From Candidatus Corynebacterium faecipullorum (GTDB lineage: Bacteria; Actinomycetota; Actinomycetes; Mycobacteriales; Mycobacteriaceae), in assembly GCA_019114925.1 (NCBI GenBank), contig DXEO01000229.1, forward strand, positions 1 to 22,930: 22,930 nt of DNA, read 5' to 3'. The notes under the pieces are model-generated. The model did no database searches. It was given only the letters and a program-made list of their open reading frames with translations, and was not told the origin of the DNA. Both the position numbers and the translations under genes were made by a program. Shown piece after piece: positions 5,866-12,829 of this stretch. The stretch's first letter is position 1, and each line of letters starts with the position of its first letter.

Positions 5866-7405
5866 CATAGGTTGCCTCCACCGACCAGCGCCCGCCTGCC
5901 CACACGAGGAGCCAGGCGCGCTGGCTTTTCTCGTTTTCTCCGACGATTTGCAGGCGCGCGCAGCGCTGCGCCGCACCTGCTTCCCACCACCCGGTGTCCA
6001 CGGGCCACGGGCCGGCCCAACCGGTCACCCGGTAACGGTGGCGCCCCCATCCCAGACCCGCCGGCTCCCCGGAGAGGAGGGCCTCGGCAGTGACGATAAT
6101 GTCCTTCGAGGAGACGTCGATAAGCCGAATCCGCGCGGCTGGGTGTGCCAGGCTCGCGGGGAGCGGCGACGGGATGCGCCCCGGCCATGTGCCCTCCGGC
6201 TGCGGATCGCGCTGCTCGCCGTAGGGGACGTACTCGATACGCTCGGCCACCCCGCGCCCGGCCGCCGGGCGGGGCTGCAGCACGCGGTCCACCCCCAGCT
6301 GGGATTGCACCCGCGCGATAACACGTTTGGCTTGCTCGGCAGATTCGCCCGCGCCCCACAGGAATCCATCCCCCGGCGGGGCGACCTCCACCGGCTCCAA
6401 CGCCAGCTTGACGATGCCCCCTCCCTCACCCGGCGCGCTGCCCGCCCGCGCAGCACTCAGCCAGCCATCGAGCTGCCAGCGCACGCGGTCCGCCGTGGCG
6501 GCCTCGCTGAGCGCTTCCTGGGTACGCCAGATGCGCTCAAGGCGCTCGCCGCCTTCGAACTCCGCGGCAACGCGCAGCCGCAGGCACACTACGCCCGCTT
6601 CCTCGAGAGCCGCGTGGAGGCGCGCCGCGAGCTGGCGCGCGGCAAAAGCTGCAGCATCCACGCGCTCCAGAGGCTCCTCGAAGCCCTGCCCCACGCCCAG
6701 GTCAGGGCGCGCAAGCTCCGGCGCCACGCGCCGATCCGGCGCGGCCGCGGCCACCGCGTGACACCGCCGCCCGGCCTCACCGAAACGGGTGGTAACTTGG
6801 CGCAGCGGCAGGCTCGCCAGCTCCCCTAAGGTGCGCACGCCCAGCTGATCTAAGGAATGAACCACGTCCGCCGCACACCCCAGAGCTACCTCCGCAGCCA
6901 ATACTCCCACCGGCTGCTGAGCCAAAAAGTCGCGCGAACCGCCTGCCGGGACTACCGCGCCCAGGTTGTGGTGGCGCGCGGCAATCAGCGCGGTAGCAAT
7001 CTCATCGGCGACGCCGACGGTGGCGTCGAGGTGGGATCTGGCGGTGGCGTCGACAAGCATCTCCACTGCTTTTGCCTCACTGCCGTGGAAACGCCCGGCC
7101 GCGCCCGCATCCACGATGACCAGACCCGGACGCAGCACCTCCACCGAGGAAGCCACCGCGTCCAGCCCCGCAGCGATCTCCGCGAAAACCACCCCGTCCC
7201 GGTCCGGGTTGGCCTCCTCCACGCGCAGCTCCGGTAGAAGGGCCTGGGCTTGGCGCACCCGCATCCCACGGCGCACCCCCGCCCGGCGCGCTGCTGCGTT
7301 GCACACTGCAACGCGGTGCTGGGCGGCGATAGCGCACGCCGCCCTGTCGGCGTCCTGCAGCGCTTGGATAGGCCAGTCCGGGAACCACAGCGCCGCGACC
7401 CTCAC
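5861..7405 (-). CDS. imuB: ImuB, inactive Y-family polymerase-like mutasome protein
   Basis: The product has 514 residues from GTG 7405. This start overlaps the imuA' stop as GTGA and leads directly into the conserved VRVAALWFPDWPIQAL, so the longer upstream frame is not used. It is a Y-family (DinB/UmuC) relative. The palm block LVIVDAGAAGRFHG (95-108) lacks the acidic D-E pair of active Y polymerases, and the N-terminal acidic motif is also missing. This fits ImuB, which is a non-catalytic adaptor linking DnaE2 and ImuA' to the sliding clamp. A helix-hairpin-helix region lies near 185-205. The segment GDGFLWG (345-351) sits about where mycobacterial ImuB has its clamp motif (QLPLWG type) but lacks the Gln. 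The long C-terminal region contacts partners in mycobacteria. Confidence 0.87.
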   Translation of the reverse strand: MRVAALWFPDWPIQALQDADRAACAIAAQHRVAVCNAAARRAGVRRGMRVRQAQALLPELRVEEANPDRDGVVFAEIAAGLDAVASSVEVLRPGLVIVDAGAAGRFHGSEAKAVEMLVDATARSHLDATVGVADEIATALIAARHHNLGAVVPAGGSRDFLAQQPVGVLAAEVALGCAADVVHSLDQLGVRTLGELASLPLRQVTTRFGEAGRRCHAVAAAAPDRRVAPELARPDLGVGQGFEEPLERVDAAAFAARQLAARLHAALEEAGVVCLRLRVAAEFEGGERLERIWRTQEALSEAATADRVRWQLDGWLSAARAGSAPGEGGGIVKLALEPVEVAPPGDGFLWGAGESAEQAKRVIARVQSQLGVDRVLQPRPAAGRGVAERIEYVPYGEQRDPQPEGTWPGRIPSPLPASLAHPAARIRLIDVSSKDIIVTAEALLSGEPAGLGWGRHRYRVTGWAGPWPVDTGWWEAGAAQRCARLQIVGENEKSQRAWLLVWAGGRWSVEATYA

Positions 7406-8085
7406 ACGACCTCCAAGTGCGGGCGTGCTTCCGGACGCTGCCCACACGTGAGCACTCCACAACGCGGGCGCATGCTTGCCGACGCCACCCGCACCCCTAT
7501 ATCAACCCCCCGAATCCGCCCGCTGCCCCGACCCAAGCCATGCACAGCGATAACTTCCGCGCCTATCTCCACAGCTGTGCCCGGCAGCCGGGTTCCCACG
7601 GTGAGCAGGGCCGCCTGCCCAGCCCGCACTTTTGCTAACACGGGGCGCCCCCGCGTGGGGCTCAGCTCACCTGTCCCCTTGTGCACGACCAGGTCCAGCC
7701 CCTCACACAGCACGCCGGTCACCGCCCAGGGCTCTACGCCTGGATCGGGCACCGTGATAACCCGGGAGATATCACCTTCCTCGGCCACTTGTGCGAGTAG
7801 AAGATCGGGCCAGCCCACCACCCCAACGTGTCCGCCCGCCGCGCTAACATGGGATATCAACTCCACCACGAGCGCGGCACATTCCGCGCAGGCGGTTGCC
7901 TGCTTACGGGGCAGACCACCGCCCGGGAGCAGCTCAGATAGCTTTTCCGGGACTCCGAGAAGCTCCGCCTCCGGCTGCACCTGTGCAGAATCATCTGGGG
8001 TTTCCAGGCGTTGGATCTGGGCGCGCAGAACCGCAATTTGCTCGGCTTGCGACATGCCCGATACGCGAACACCTGTTTGATTCAT
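7402..8085 (-). CDS. imuA': ImuA' (SulA/RecA-like mutasome protein)
   Basis: The product has 227 residues from ATG 8085. It resembles the RecA/SulA-like ImuA' proteins, with SELLPGGGLPRKQATACAEC near the N-terminus in place of a good P-loop, and a RecA-like core (HVGVVGWPDLLLAQVA, then DPGVEPWAVTGVLCEGLDLV). ImuA' works with ImuB and DnaE2 in DNA damage tolerance. The start is uncertain. ATG 8085 lies 7 nt after a CATAAT -10 (leaderless type), and an AGGA also sits nearby. ATG 8055 would begin with MSQAEQIAVLRAQIQRLE and would place the SOS box wholly upstream. An extension to 8121 is unlikely because it would include the promoter. The gene overlaps imuB by four bases. Confidence 0.8.
   Translation of the reverse strand: MNQTGVRVSGMSQAEQIAVLRAQIQRLETPDDSAQVQPEAELLGVPEKLSELLPGGGLPRKQATACAECAALVVELISHVSAAGGHVGVVGWPDLLLAQVAEEGDISRVITVPDPGVEPWAVTGVLCEGLDLVVHKGTGELSPTRGRPVLAKVRAGQAALLTVGTRLPGTAVEIGAEVIAVHGLGRGSGRIRGVDIGVRVASASMRPRCGVLTCGQRPEARPHLEVV
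8065..8080. promoter_or_regulatory. LexA (SOS) box of imuA'-imuB
   Basis: The site reads CGAAC, ACCT, GTTTG on the plus strand (core 8066-8079). It matches the LexA operator type, with a full left arm and four of five bases in the right arm. It lies just downstream of the predicted transcription start near 8085, so LexA would block initiation or early elongation. Confidence 0.72.
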
Positions 8086-8092
8086 GGATCCT

Positions 8093-8098
8093 ATTATG
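8093..8098 (-). promoter_or_regulatory. -10 element of imuA'-imuB
   Basis: CATAAT on the minus strand is a 5/6 match to the consensus. It is followed by AGGATCC (7 nt) and ATG 8085, the spacing expected for a leaderless transcript. Confidence 0.5.
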
Positions 8099-8115
8099 AA
8101 CCTCTCCCCGGACAC

Positions 8116-8127
8116 GCGCAATTGCGC
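8116..8127. promoter_or_regulatory. 12-bp perfect palindrome in the divergent imuA'/membrane-protein promoter region
   Basis: GCGCAATTGCGC is its own reverse complement. It sits between the imuA' -10 and the -10-like TAGCGT (8131-8136) of the plus-strand gene, where a repressor operator would be expected. No regulator can be named. Confidence 0.35.
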
Positions 8128-8144
8128 TGGTAGCGTTAGGCGCC

Positions 8145-8555
8145 ATGAATCCCCTCCGCGCGCACACCACCCCGATCCCTACTCCGCCGTGGGTACGCCT
8201 CGGCGCCTCGCTGCTGGCTGGTGCCGCCGTGGCGGCAGGTAGCAGCCGCATCCACTTCGGCCTCGCCATGGGGCTTAGTCTGCTCTTCCTTCTCGCGGCC
8301 TGCGCGCTCGTACTCCTGCACCCCTACCGTTCTGAACTGCGCGATTATGCCCAGCGCCACAACGTCACCATGCTGCCCAACGCCGCACAGCTCATCCCGC
8401 TTATGGTGCTGTGGTTGATGGTCATGTTCTCCCCGCTCCTCGCGCTGCCTGCCTGGGGCAGCGCGCTAGTGTGGGTGCTTGTTTCAGGCGCGGCCTTCCT
8501 GCTCTTCCCCCACGTCGACGGCTCCCGCAAGCTCGCCTACGCACCCCCTGCCTAG
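8145..8555 (+). CDS. Small four-helix membrane protein of unknown function
   Basis: This 136-residue hydrophobic protein has four likely membrane helices, at about residues 17-35, 38-58, 83-98 and 104-122. After helix 2 a polar stretch LHPYRSELRDYAQRHNVTML probably faces one side of the membrane. I do not recognise a named family. TAGCGT (8131-8136) precedes ATG 8145 by 8 nt, which suggests a leaderless message, and no Shine-Dalgarno is visible. It is divergent from the SOS-controlled imuA'-imuB operon and followed by short tandem repeats. A damage-response role is possible from position alone, but nothing in the protein shows it. Confidence 0.7.
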   Translation: MNPLRAHTTPIPTPPWVRLGASLLAGAAVAAGSSRIHFGLAMGLSLLFLLAACALVLLHPYRSELRDYAQRHNVTMLPNAAQLIPLMVLWLMVMFSPLLALPAWGSALVWVLVSGAAFLLFPHVDGSRKLAYAPPA

Positions 8556-8593
8556 GCTGCGCCCGTCTCCCTCGCCCGGTGTGTGCGGGCTGT

Positions 8594-8633
8594 CTTTCTC
8601 CTAGTGTGAGGTGCTTTCTCCTAGTGTGAGATG
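8594..8633. repeat. 20-bp tandem repeat, two copies plus a decayed third
   Basis: CTTTCTCCTAGTGTGAGGTG (8594-8613) is repeated at 8614-8633 with one difference near the end (GATG for GGTG). A degenerate third copy (GTTTCAGATGTGAGG) follows at about 8634. Flanking GTGTGCGGGCTGTCT (8581) and GTGCGTGCGGGCCGTCT (about 8661) are a second, more diverged direct repeat. All lie between two convergent genes. Confidence 0.75.
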
Positions 8634-8689
8634 GTTTCAGATGTGAGGCCCTCGCCTCCGGTGCGTGCGGGCCGTCTAGGCCAGGCTGT

Positions 8690-9349
8690 TTAAGCCAGGT
8701 CGTGCGAGGTGGCCCAGCGCGTGAGCTGATGACGGTTGGACTGCTGCGTCTTGCGCAAAATATTGGAAGCATGCGTTTCCACCGTCTTCACCGAAATGAA
8801 CAGCTGCTTGCCAATCTCGCGGTACGTATAGCCGCGCGCAAGCAGCCGCAAGACCTCTAGCTCGCGCCGCGTGAGCGCATCCACCGCCGAATCTTGGCCC
8901 TCCTCCGGCTCCGGCGCGGGCGCACCGGAAGCAAAAGCGTCAAGGACAAAGCCCGCCAGGCGCGGTGAGAAATACGCATCCCCGCTATTGACCTGCACCA
9001 CCGCCTCGGCTAGGTCCGGGCCGGAAATATTTTTCGTCACGTAGCCACGCGCACCCGCCCGAATCAGCGCAATCACATCCTCCGCCGCATCCGACACGCT
9101 CAGCGCCAAGAACACCGGCCGCGACGGTTGATTAGCCGTCGCGTTAATAACGGCGAGGCCGCCGCCGTCGGGCATGTGGACATCGAGAAGCACTACGTCC
9201 GGGGAGGTACGCGCAATGCCCTCCAGCGCCTCCGCAACTGTCCCGGCATCGCCCACGATCTCAATCTCCGGGGACGCCGCCAGCTCCGCGCGCACGCCCG
9301 CGCGGAAGACGGAGTGATCATCAACCAAAAAGACCTTCACCATGCTCAT
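8690..9349 (-). CDS. esrR: NarL/LuxR-type response regulator EsrR (LiaR-like)
   Basis: The product has 219 residues. The N-terminal receiver domain has the acidic pair Asp10-Asp11 and phospho-acceptor Asp56 in VVLLDVHMPDGGG, with a conserved Lys in GYVTKNISGPDL. The C-terminal LuxR-type helix-turn-helix reads LTRRELEVLRLLARGYTYRE and continues with VKTVETHASNILRK. It is cotranscribed with the kinase gene upstream: its ATG overlaps the kinase stop as ATGA. In C. glutamicum the matching arrangement is the EsrISR envelope-stress system, related to LiaFSR of Firmicutes, where the regulator is activated by cell-wall-active compounds. Assignment rests on the PspC-containing kinase and the divergent LiaF-like gene next door. 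Confidence 0.82.
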   Translation of the reverse strand: MSMVKVFLVDDHSVFRAGVRAELAASPEIEIVGDAGTVAEALEGIARTSPDVVLLDVHMPDGGGLAVINATANQPSRPVFLALSVSDAAEDVIALIRAGARGYVTKNISGPDLAEAVVQVNSGDAYFSPRLAGFVLDAFASGAPAPEPEEGQDSAVDALTRRELEVLRLLARGYTYREIGKQLFISVKTVETHASNILRKTQQSNRHQLTRWATSHDLA

Positions 9350-10503
9350 AACGCTACCGTCAGCTCCACCTCGGTGCCCTCCCCCGGGGTCGAGGAAATC
9401 CGCACACGCCCACCAGCGCCCTCTACGCGCGCGCGAATACTGTCACGAATCCCATGCCTATCAGCGGGAATATCCTCCACGTCGAAACCCACCCCGCGAT
9501 CGCGCACGAAGATGCTCAGCTCACCGGCCAACAACTCCGCGTAGACATCCACCACGTCCACACCCGCGTGCTTGCCGGCGTTCACCATGGCCTCACGCAC
9601 TGCCTGGATAAGCAACTTCGCGGACTCCGTCAGCTCCGCGTCCTCGCCCACCGTCACCGCGGATACCCGCATATCAAAGAGATCCTCCACTTCCCCGCAC
9701 GCCGCTTCGAGGGCGCCGAAGCAGGTGGTGGGGGCGGCGGAGGGGGCGTCGAAAAGCCAGGCGCGCAGCTCTCGTTCTTGGGCGCGCGCCAAACGCGTCA
9801 CCTCGCGCGAATCCCCCGCCCGCTTCTGAATCAGCGCCAGCGTCTGCAGCACCGAATCATGCAGGCGGGCAGCAATCTCGGCGCGCTCCTCCGACACCGC
9901 CTTCGCCGCCTGCTCCTGCGATAGCGAACGCCAGAGCCTGAGCACCAGCGGCACCACCAGCGCGCCAAAGCCCACCAGCGTCAGCGCCGTGGCCAGGATC
10001 GCCGAACCCGATCCGCTCTCCCACGTCACCGCCGCCACCACGACGCCACCGATGACCAGAACAGCACCGGCCGCCACGGCGACCAAGCCCACCGGGGTGT
10101 TCAATCCGCGGTCATACGCCAACCACGCCAGCACCGCGCCGATGGCCACCACCGCCAACGGCACCGCCACGCTTAGCGACGCCCCCGACACCCCCAACAC
10201 CCCCACCGCACTACCCGCCAGCGCCAGGAACACCAGCACGAGGGAGAGGGGGCTGCGGCGGGTGGAGGGGGCGTCGTCAAGCGCGGGCGTGAAGATCCAC
10301 AGCCCGGCATAGGCCATCGCCCCCACCCCACCCAGCAGGGTCAACGCGGTCAAAGCGATGCGCACGGAGAGCGCCGAAACCCCCAGATTCTGCGCCATAC
10401 CCGCCGCCACACCGGCGACCACTCGGCCAGATTGGGGGCGCGACATCACGGGATAAGGCGCCGCGTTTTCTGCGGGCACATAGGGCGAAGTCATACTAGC
10501 CAT
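9346..10503 (-). CDS. esrS: PspC-domain sensor histidine kinase EsrS (LiaS-like)
   Basis: The product has 385 residues from ATG 10503; ATG 10494 or GTG 10518 are alternatives, and none has a clear ribosome site. A PspC domain lies near the N-terminus (SGRVVAGVAAGMAQNLGVSA and its first helix). Several membrane helices follow. A HisKA_3 dimerisation segment contains the phosphorylated His in EIAARLHDSVLQTLALIQK (about His215). The HATPase domain shows an N-box (REAMVNAGKHAG) and a G-box (VRDRGVGFDVEDIPADRHGI). It is predicted to sense envelope stress in the membrane and phosphorylate EsrR. It is the promoter-proximal gene of the esrSR pair and divergent from esrI. Confidence 0.82.
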   Translation of the reverse strand: MASMTSPYVPAENAAPYPVMSRPQSGRVVAGVAAGMAQNLGVSALSVRIALTALTLLGGVGAMAYAGLWIFTPALDDAPSTRRSPLSLVLVFLALAGSAVGVLGVSGASLSVAVPLAVVAIGAVLAWLAYDRGLNTPVGLVAVAAGAVLVIGGVVVAAVTWESGSGSAILATALTLVGFGALVVPLVLRLWRSLSQEQAAKAVSEERAEIAARLHDSVLQTLALIQKRAGDSREVTRLARAQERELRAWLFDAPSAAPTTCFGALEAACGEVEDLFDMRVSAVTVGEDAELTESAKLLIQAVREAMVNAGKHAGVDVVDVYAELLAGELSIFVRDRGVGFDVEDIPADRHGIRDSIRARVEGAGGRVRISSTPGEGTEVELTVAL

Positions 10504-10530
10504 AGTCCCACGCGCCACCCCTCGGACACA

Positions 10531-10562
10531 TCAGGGACAACCCTGAGGTCGAAAAATCAGGG
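10531..10562. promoter_or_regulatory. Candidate operator between esrS and esrI (TCAGGG repeats)
   Basis: TCAGGG (10531-10536), a 4-bp spacer and CCCTGA (10541-10546) form a perfect inverted repeat. A third TCAGGG occurs at 10557-10562, 26 bp from the first. The cluster sits in the roughly 100-bp divergent region, where autoregulation by EsrR would act. The match to any published EsrR site was not checked. Confidence 0.45.
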
Positions 10563-10607
10563 CGATTACCGATACCGCCGCAAGGCCCCACGCGGCACCA
10601 TAAAAGC

Positions 10608-11663
10608 ATGACGAAGAACAACACACTCAACCAGATGTGGACGACCCGCCCCGTCCGCCTTCCCAAGAAGCAAGGCGGTGATGCGCACATCGCTGGTGTC
10701 TGCGAAGGCATCGCGGTGCGCTATCAACTTGACCCCACGATCGTGCGCGTGGCCTTCGTAGTCGCAGCACTTGCTTTCGGCGGTGGCATCGCCGCTTACC
10801 TCCTCGCGTGGGCGCTCATGCCGCGCTTCGGTTCGCCCTACTGCCCGCTCGATGCGGCCTTGGGCAAGGATGGCGTCAAGGAGGAGCAAGAGCTCGGCTG
10901 GATCCTGACCGTCGGCGTCCTTCTTACGTTTGGCTCCGGCCCGCTTTTCTTCAGTGGACAATCCCTCGCCGGCCTTCCACCCGCCGCGCTGACCTTCGGC
11001 CTGTTGGCGCTGGCGTGGTACGCCCTTCACCAACGCGAACCGCTACCGCCCAGCGGGCTGCTGGCCGCCGAGCAGCCGGTGCGCGAGGAGCCCGTCAACC
11101 TCAACCCTTATACCCCGGCAGACGGCCACCCCTTCCCACCGGGGCATAGGACCCCGCCGTCCTGGGATCCGCTCGGCGTGGTGCCCGATGCCTGGGACCT
11201 GCCGGAGCCGGGCCCGCGGGAAGAACCGACAAAGAAGCGCGGTTCGCAGTGGGTTGAGGGCGCGATTGCGCTAGGTGCCGTCGGCGTCGCTCTGACGATT
11301 GCCTTCCTTGGAGTCACCTTCGTCACCGAGGCCGACGACGAGTCCGGCTTCAGCGCCCGCTTCAACGTCGGCTCTCAACACATCGCGCCCACCCATGAGG
11401 ATGAGCTCCAGGAATACTATGACCTGGGTATTGGCACCTCTACGGTGGACTTGAGCCAGATCGAAGACCTCAAGACTAAGCACGATGTCACCATCGACGT
11501 CGGCATCGGCAGCGTCGAGGTCATCCTCCCGAAGGACGTCCCCGTCTCGCTGACCTGTGACAGCGGCTTAGGAGAAAGCAACTGCACCGACCGCCATGAC
11601 GATGATGCGCTGCTAAATATCCGCATCGACCAAGGTATCGGCGAGCTTACAGTCACCGGCTAA
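10608..11663 (+). CDS. esrI: PspC/LiaF-like membrane protein EsrI
   Basis: This 351-residue protein opens with a PspC domain (about 16-75: DAHIAGVCEGIAVRYQLDPT, then a helix ending AYLLAWALMP). Two more hydrophobic segments follow near 100-145, then a Pro-rich cytosolic stretch, a further helix near 225-245 (AIALGAVGVALTIAFLGVTF), and a C-terminal beta-rich LiaF-like domain (about 275-351: DLGIGTSTVDLS, VTIDVGIGSVEVILPKDV, DQGIGELTVTG). In C. glutamicum the divergent partner of esrSR acts as an inhibitor of the system, as LiaF does for LiaRS, and that role is inferred here. Codon and base use are like the neighbours. Its stop codon overlaps a TAAACT element that may serve as the -10 of the next gene. 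Confidence 0.78.
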   Translation: MTKNNTLNQMWTTRPVRLPKKQGGDAHIAGVCEGIAVRYQLDPTIVRVAFVVAALAFGGGIAAYLLAWALMPRFGSPYCPLDAALGKDGVKEEQELGWILTVGVLLTFGSGPLFFSGQSLAGLPPAALTFGLLALAWYALHQREPLPPSGLLAAEQPVREEPVNLNPYTPADGHPFPPGHRTPPSWDPLGVVPDAWDLPEPGPREEPTKKRGSQWVEGAIALGAVGVALTIAFLGVTFVTEADDESGFSARFNVGSQHIAPTHEDELQEYYDLGIGTSTVDLSQIEDLKTKHDVTIDVGIGSVEVILPKDVPVSLTCDSGLGESNCTDRHDDDALLNIRIDQGIGELTVTG

Positions 11664-11674
11664 ACTGGCCCACC

Positions 11675-12796
11675 ATGATTCACTTCGGCAACGACTACCA
11701 CCGCTTAGCCCACCCCCGCGTCCTTGATGCCATCGCGGGGGCGGGTGGGGCTTATGCCGGCTATGGCGCCGATGAGCTCTGCGCCACGGCCGCTGAACGC
11801 ATCCGCACTGCCTGCCAGGCGCCGAACGCCGAGGTACATTTCATGGTCGGCGGCACGCAGGCCAATGCCACCATCATCGCCCACCGGCTGCGCCCCTGGG
11901 AGGGCGTTATCGCGGCGGATAGCGGGCACATCGCCACCCATGAGACGGGTGCTATCGAGCACACCGGGCACAAGGTTATCACGCTGCCGAACCAGCTGGG
12001 AAAGATCACCGCTGCGCAGGTCCGCGCGTGCATGGACGAGTACCGCGCCTCCGGGGTGGAGGAGCACATGCCGGAGCCCGCACTGGTCTACATCACGCAG
12101 CCCACCGAGTTCGGCACCGCCTACTCCCGCGCCGAACTCGTGGCCCTGCGCGAGGTCTGCGACAAGTACGAGTTGGGCCTGTTTGTCGACGGCGCACGCC
12201 TCGGCTACGGTCTTTCCGCTTCGGATATCACCCTGCCGGACCTGGCCGCGCTTGTCGACGTCTTCACCATCGGCGGCACCAAATGCGGCGCTCTCTTCGG
12301 CGAAGCCATTGTCTTCCCCGCGGGTGCGCCGCGTTTTCGCAATGCCATGAAACAAAGCGGTAGCCTGCTAGCTAAGGGCTGGTTGCTCGGCGCACAATTC
12401 GCAGCCCTCTTCAGTACCCCACCTACTGCCTCCGCCGACGCGTTCGCTGAGTCGAACGCAACCTGCGCAGACACTAAGGCAGCAGCCCCAAGCAATGGGG
12501 TAACCAGCGCGGCAGCAACGACCCTCTACGAGCAGATCTGCGCCCGCGCCAACGCCCAGGCCCAGCGCATCGCCGAGACTTTCCGCGCCGCAGGCATCGA
12601 CATGCTCTTTGACTCCCCCACCAATCAGCAGTTCGCTTTGCTGACACGCGAGCAGGAAGAGAAGCTCTCGCAGGACTTCGTGTGCCAGTTCTTCGGAGAA
12701 CACGAAGGCCTGCGGGTGGTGCGTTTTTGTACGGCGTGGTCGACGGAGGAGGGGGACGTCGATAAGCTCTGCGCTGCGATTTCTGCACTCAAGTAG
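11675..12796 (+). CDS. Threonine-aldolase-like PLP enzyme (beta-eliminating lyase family)
   Basis: This 373-residue protein belongs to fold-type I PLP enzymes of the low-specificity L-threonine aldolase group, which split L-threonine into glycine and acetaldehyde. Visible landmarks are NDYHRLAHPRVLDAI at the N-terminus, VGGTQANATI (58-67), SGHIATHETGAIE (83-95), VDGARLGYGL (171-180) with the PLP-contacting Asp172, and IGGTKCGALFGEA (199-211) with the Schiff-base Lys203. Residues about 246-282 are a Thr/Ala/Ser-rich insertion (TPPTASADAFAESNATC and on) that makes it some 30 residues longer than usual. TAAACT at 11661-11666 precedes the ATG by 8 nt, so it may be leaderless. The exact substrate is not provable from sequence; other beta-hydroxy amino acids are possible. 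Confidence 0.82.
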   Translation: MIHFGNDYHRLAHPRVLDAIAGAGGAYAGYGADELCATAAERIRTACQAPNAEVHFMVGGTQANATIIAHRLRPWEGVIAADSGHIATHETGAIEHTGHKVITLPNQLGKITAAQVRACMDEYRASGVEEHMPEPALVYITQPTEFGTAYSRAELVALREVCDKYELGLFVDGARLGYGLSASDITLPDLAALVDVFTIGGTKCGALFGEAIVFPAGAPRFRNAMKQSGSLLAKGWLLGAQFAALFSTPPTASADAFAESNATCADTKAAAPSNGVTSAAATTLYEQICARANAQAQRIAETFRAAGIDMLFDSPTNQQFALLTREQEEKLSQDFVCQFFGEHEGLRVVRFCTAWSTEEGDVDKLCAAISALK

Positions 12797-12816
12797 CGAG
12801 GTTCACTGACCTGGTT

Positions 12817-12822
12817 TAGGCT
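12817..12822 (+). promoter_or_regulatory. -10 element of the HNH gene (leaderless type)
   Basis: TAGGCT is followed by exactly 7 bases and then ATG 12830. The same hexamer and spacing occur before the DUF5319 gene at 21216. The -35 (TAGCGA, 12794) is weak. Confidence 0.5.
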
Positions 12823-12829
12823 GTGGGCT

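Noticed and set aside
7406..7462. N-terminal extension of imuB to 7462
   Set aside because: The conserved start VRVAALWFPDW is at GTG 7405, which overlaps the imuA' stop as GTGA, the usual coupling.
8086..8121. N-terminal extension of imuA' to 8121
   Set aside because: It would include the -10 element and the palindrome region. The conserved protein begins later.
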